A stretch of 19,341 nucleotides of DNA. It comes from Pelagophyceae sp. CCMP2097 (lineage: Eukaryota; Sar; Pelagophyceae). How positions within the stretch are numbered: position 1 is the stretch's first letter; each line of letters opens with the position of its first letter. The DNA is taken from assembly GCA_026770575.1 (NCBI GenBank), contig MU657797.1, forward strand, positions 1 through 19,341, written 5' to 3'. Positions 18,867 through 19,341 of the stretch are shown in pieces. The notes below the pieces were generated by a model. The model was not told the DNA's origin. It was given only the letters and a program-made list of their open reading frames with translations, and did not search any database. Both the position numbers and the translations under genes were made by a program.

Positions 18867-19341
18867 TAAAAGGGAACGAGGCGTGTACTCGTTTACTCGT
18901 TTTTAAAAGGCCCGGGTCCCAAAATACGCCCAAGGGGAAAAGTTTAAAAAAACGCCCGAATCTCGGCGCCAGCGAGCGCGCGGGCCAGCCAGTGCACCCT
19001 GAAGGCCCCGCCGATCATAGGAACCCCGTAGCGCGCCGTCGAAAAAAATCCAACGGACGACCCAACAACTTATTATCCATGGATAAGTTATCCAGAGGGA
19101 ACGACGCGACTATTCGTTTTTTTGGTGTCGGTATTACTCGTAAAAGGGAACGAGGCGTCTACTCGCTTTTTAAAAGGCCCGGGTCCCAAAATGCGCCCAA
19201 GGGGAAAAGTTTAAAAAAGCGCCCGAATCTCGGCGCAAGCGAGCGCGCGGGCCACCCAGTGCACCCCGAAGGCCCCGCCGATCACAGGACGCCCGTAGCC
19301 CGCCGTCGAAATAAATCCAACGGACGATCCAACAACTTATT
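18867..19341 (+). repeat. Tandem repeat, two units of about 270 bp
   Basis: Unit 1 (18867-19074) and unit 2 (19141-19341, reaching the window edge) are roughly 93 percent identical by eye. The offset is 274 bp at the start and 267 bp after a short deletion in unit 2 near 19165. A 66-bp spacer separates them. No reading frame is supported. The array probably continues to the right. Confidence 0.85.
19073..19093. other. Overlapping TTATCC/GGATAA palindromes
   Basis: TTATCCATGGATAA (19073-19086) is a perfect 14-bp palindrome. GGATAAGTTATCC (19081-19093) is a perfect inverted repeat around one base and overlaps the first. It lies at the boundary between tandem unit 1 and the spacer and resembles a cluster of GATA-type sites. 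Confidence 0.6.

Noticed and set aside
18867..19341. CRISPR array
   Set aside because: Only two units of about 270 bp with substitutions between them, no short repeats with regular spacers, and a eukaryotic context.

Overview
This is nuclear DNA of a eukaryotic alga, probably a stramenopile such as a pelagophyte. Five genes match well-known families, and four of these are eukaryotic forms: ribosomal protein eL28, a P4-ATPase lipid flippase, an NADH-type glutamate synthase and a plastid-type transcription-repair coupling factor-like helicase. Four genes are interrupted by short GT-AG introns. One protein starts with a hydrophobic signal followed by ASALAP, which resembles the heterokont plastid-targeting motif ASAFAP. 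The taxon is an inference; coding GC is very high and codons end almost always in G or C.

Layout: positions 1-305 are the right part of a dispersed repeat with a tRNA-like module. The + strand then carries eL28 (572-1387, 3 exons), a P4-ATPase (2114-6082, 3 exons) and a phytanoyl-CoA dioxygenase-like gene (6338-7552, no intron). From 7628 to 9024 there are two abutting elements: an 887-bp unit bounded by 35-bp inverted repeats, and a full 484-bp copy of the repeat seen at the left edge. The - strand carries the glutamate synthase large chain (9243-14510, 7 exons). A 266-bp divergent promoter separates it from the TRCF-like helicase on the + strand (14777-17816, 3 exons). A small unrecognised gene candidate follows (17826-18317). 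The right end (18443-19341) holds a third, partial repeat copy and a roughly 270-bp tandem repeat.

The genes are not an operon and share no single pathway. Glutamate synthase serves ammonium assimilation, probably in the mitochondrion. The helicase probably acts on stalled plastid RNA polymerase, the flippase on membrane lipid asymmetry, and eL28 in cytosolic ribosomes. Reconstructing exons by eye gave intact reading frames for all five recognised genes. It also showed two genome-level traits: a donor site GTGCG instead of GTRAG, and introns crowded at the 5' ends of genes. The most interesting non-genic content is the composite repeat, whose two long copies differ at only 3 of 305 positions. 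I see no sign of a prokaryotic defence system, CRISPR array or integrated virus.
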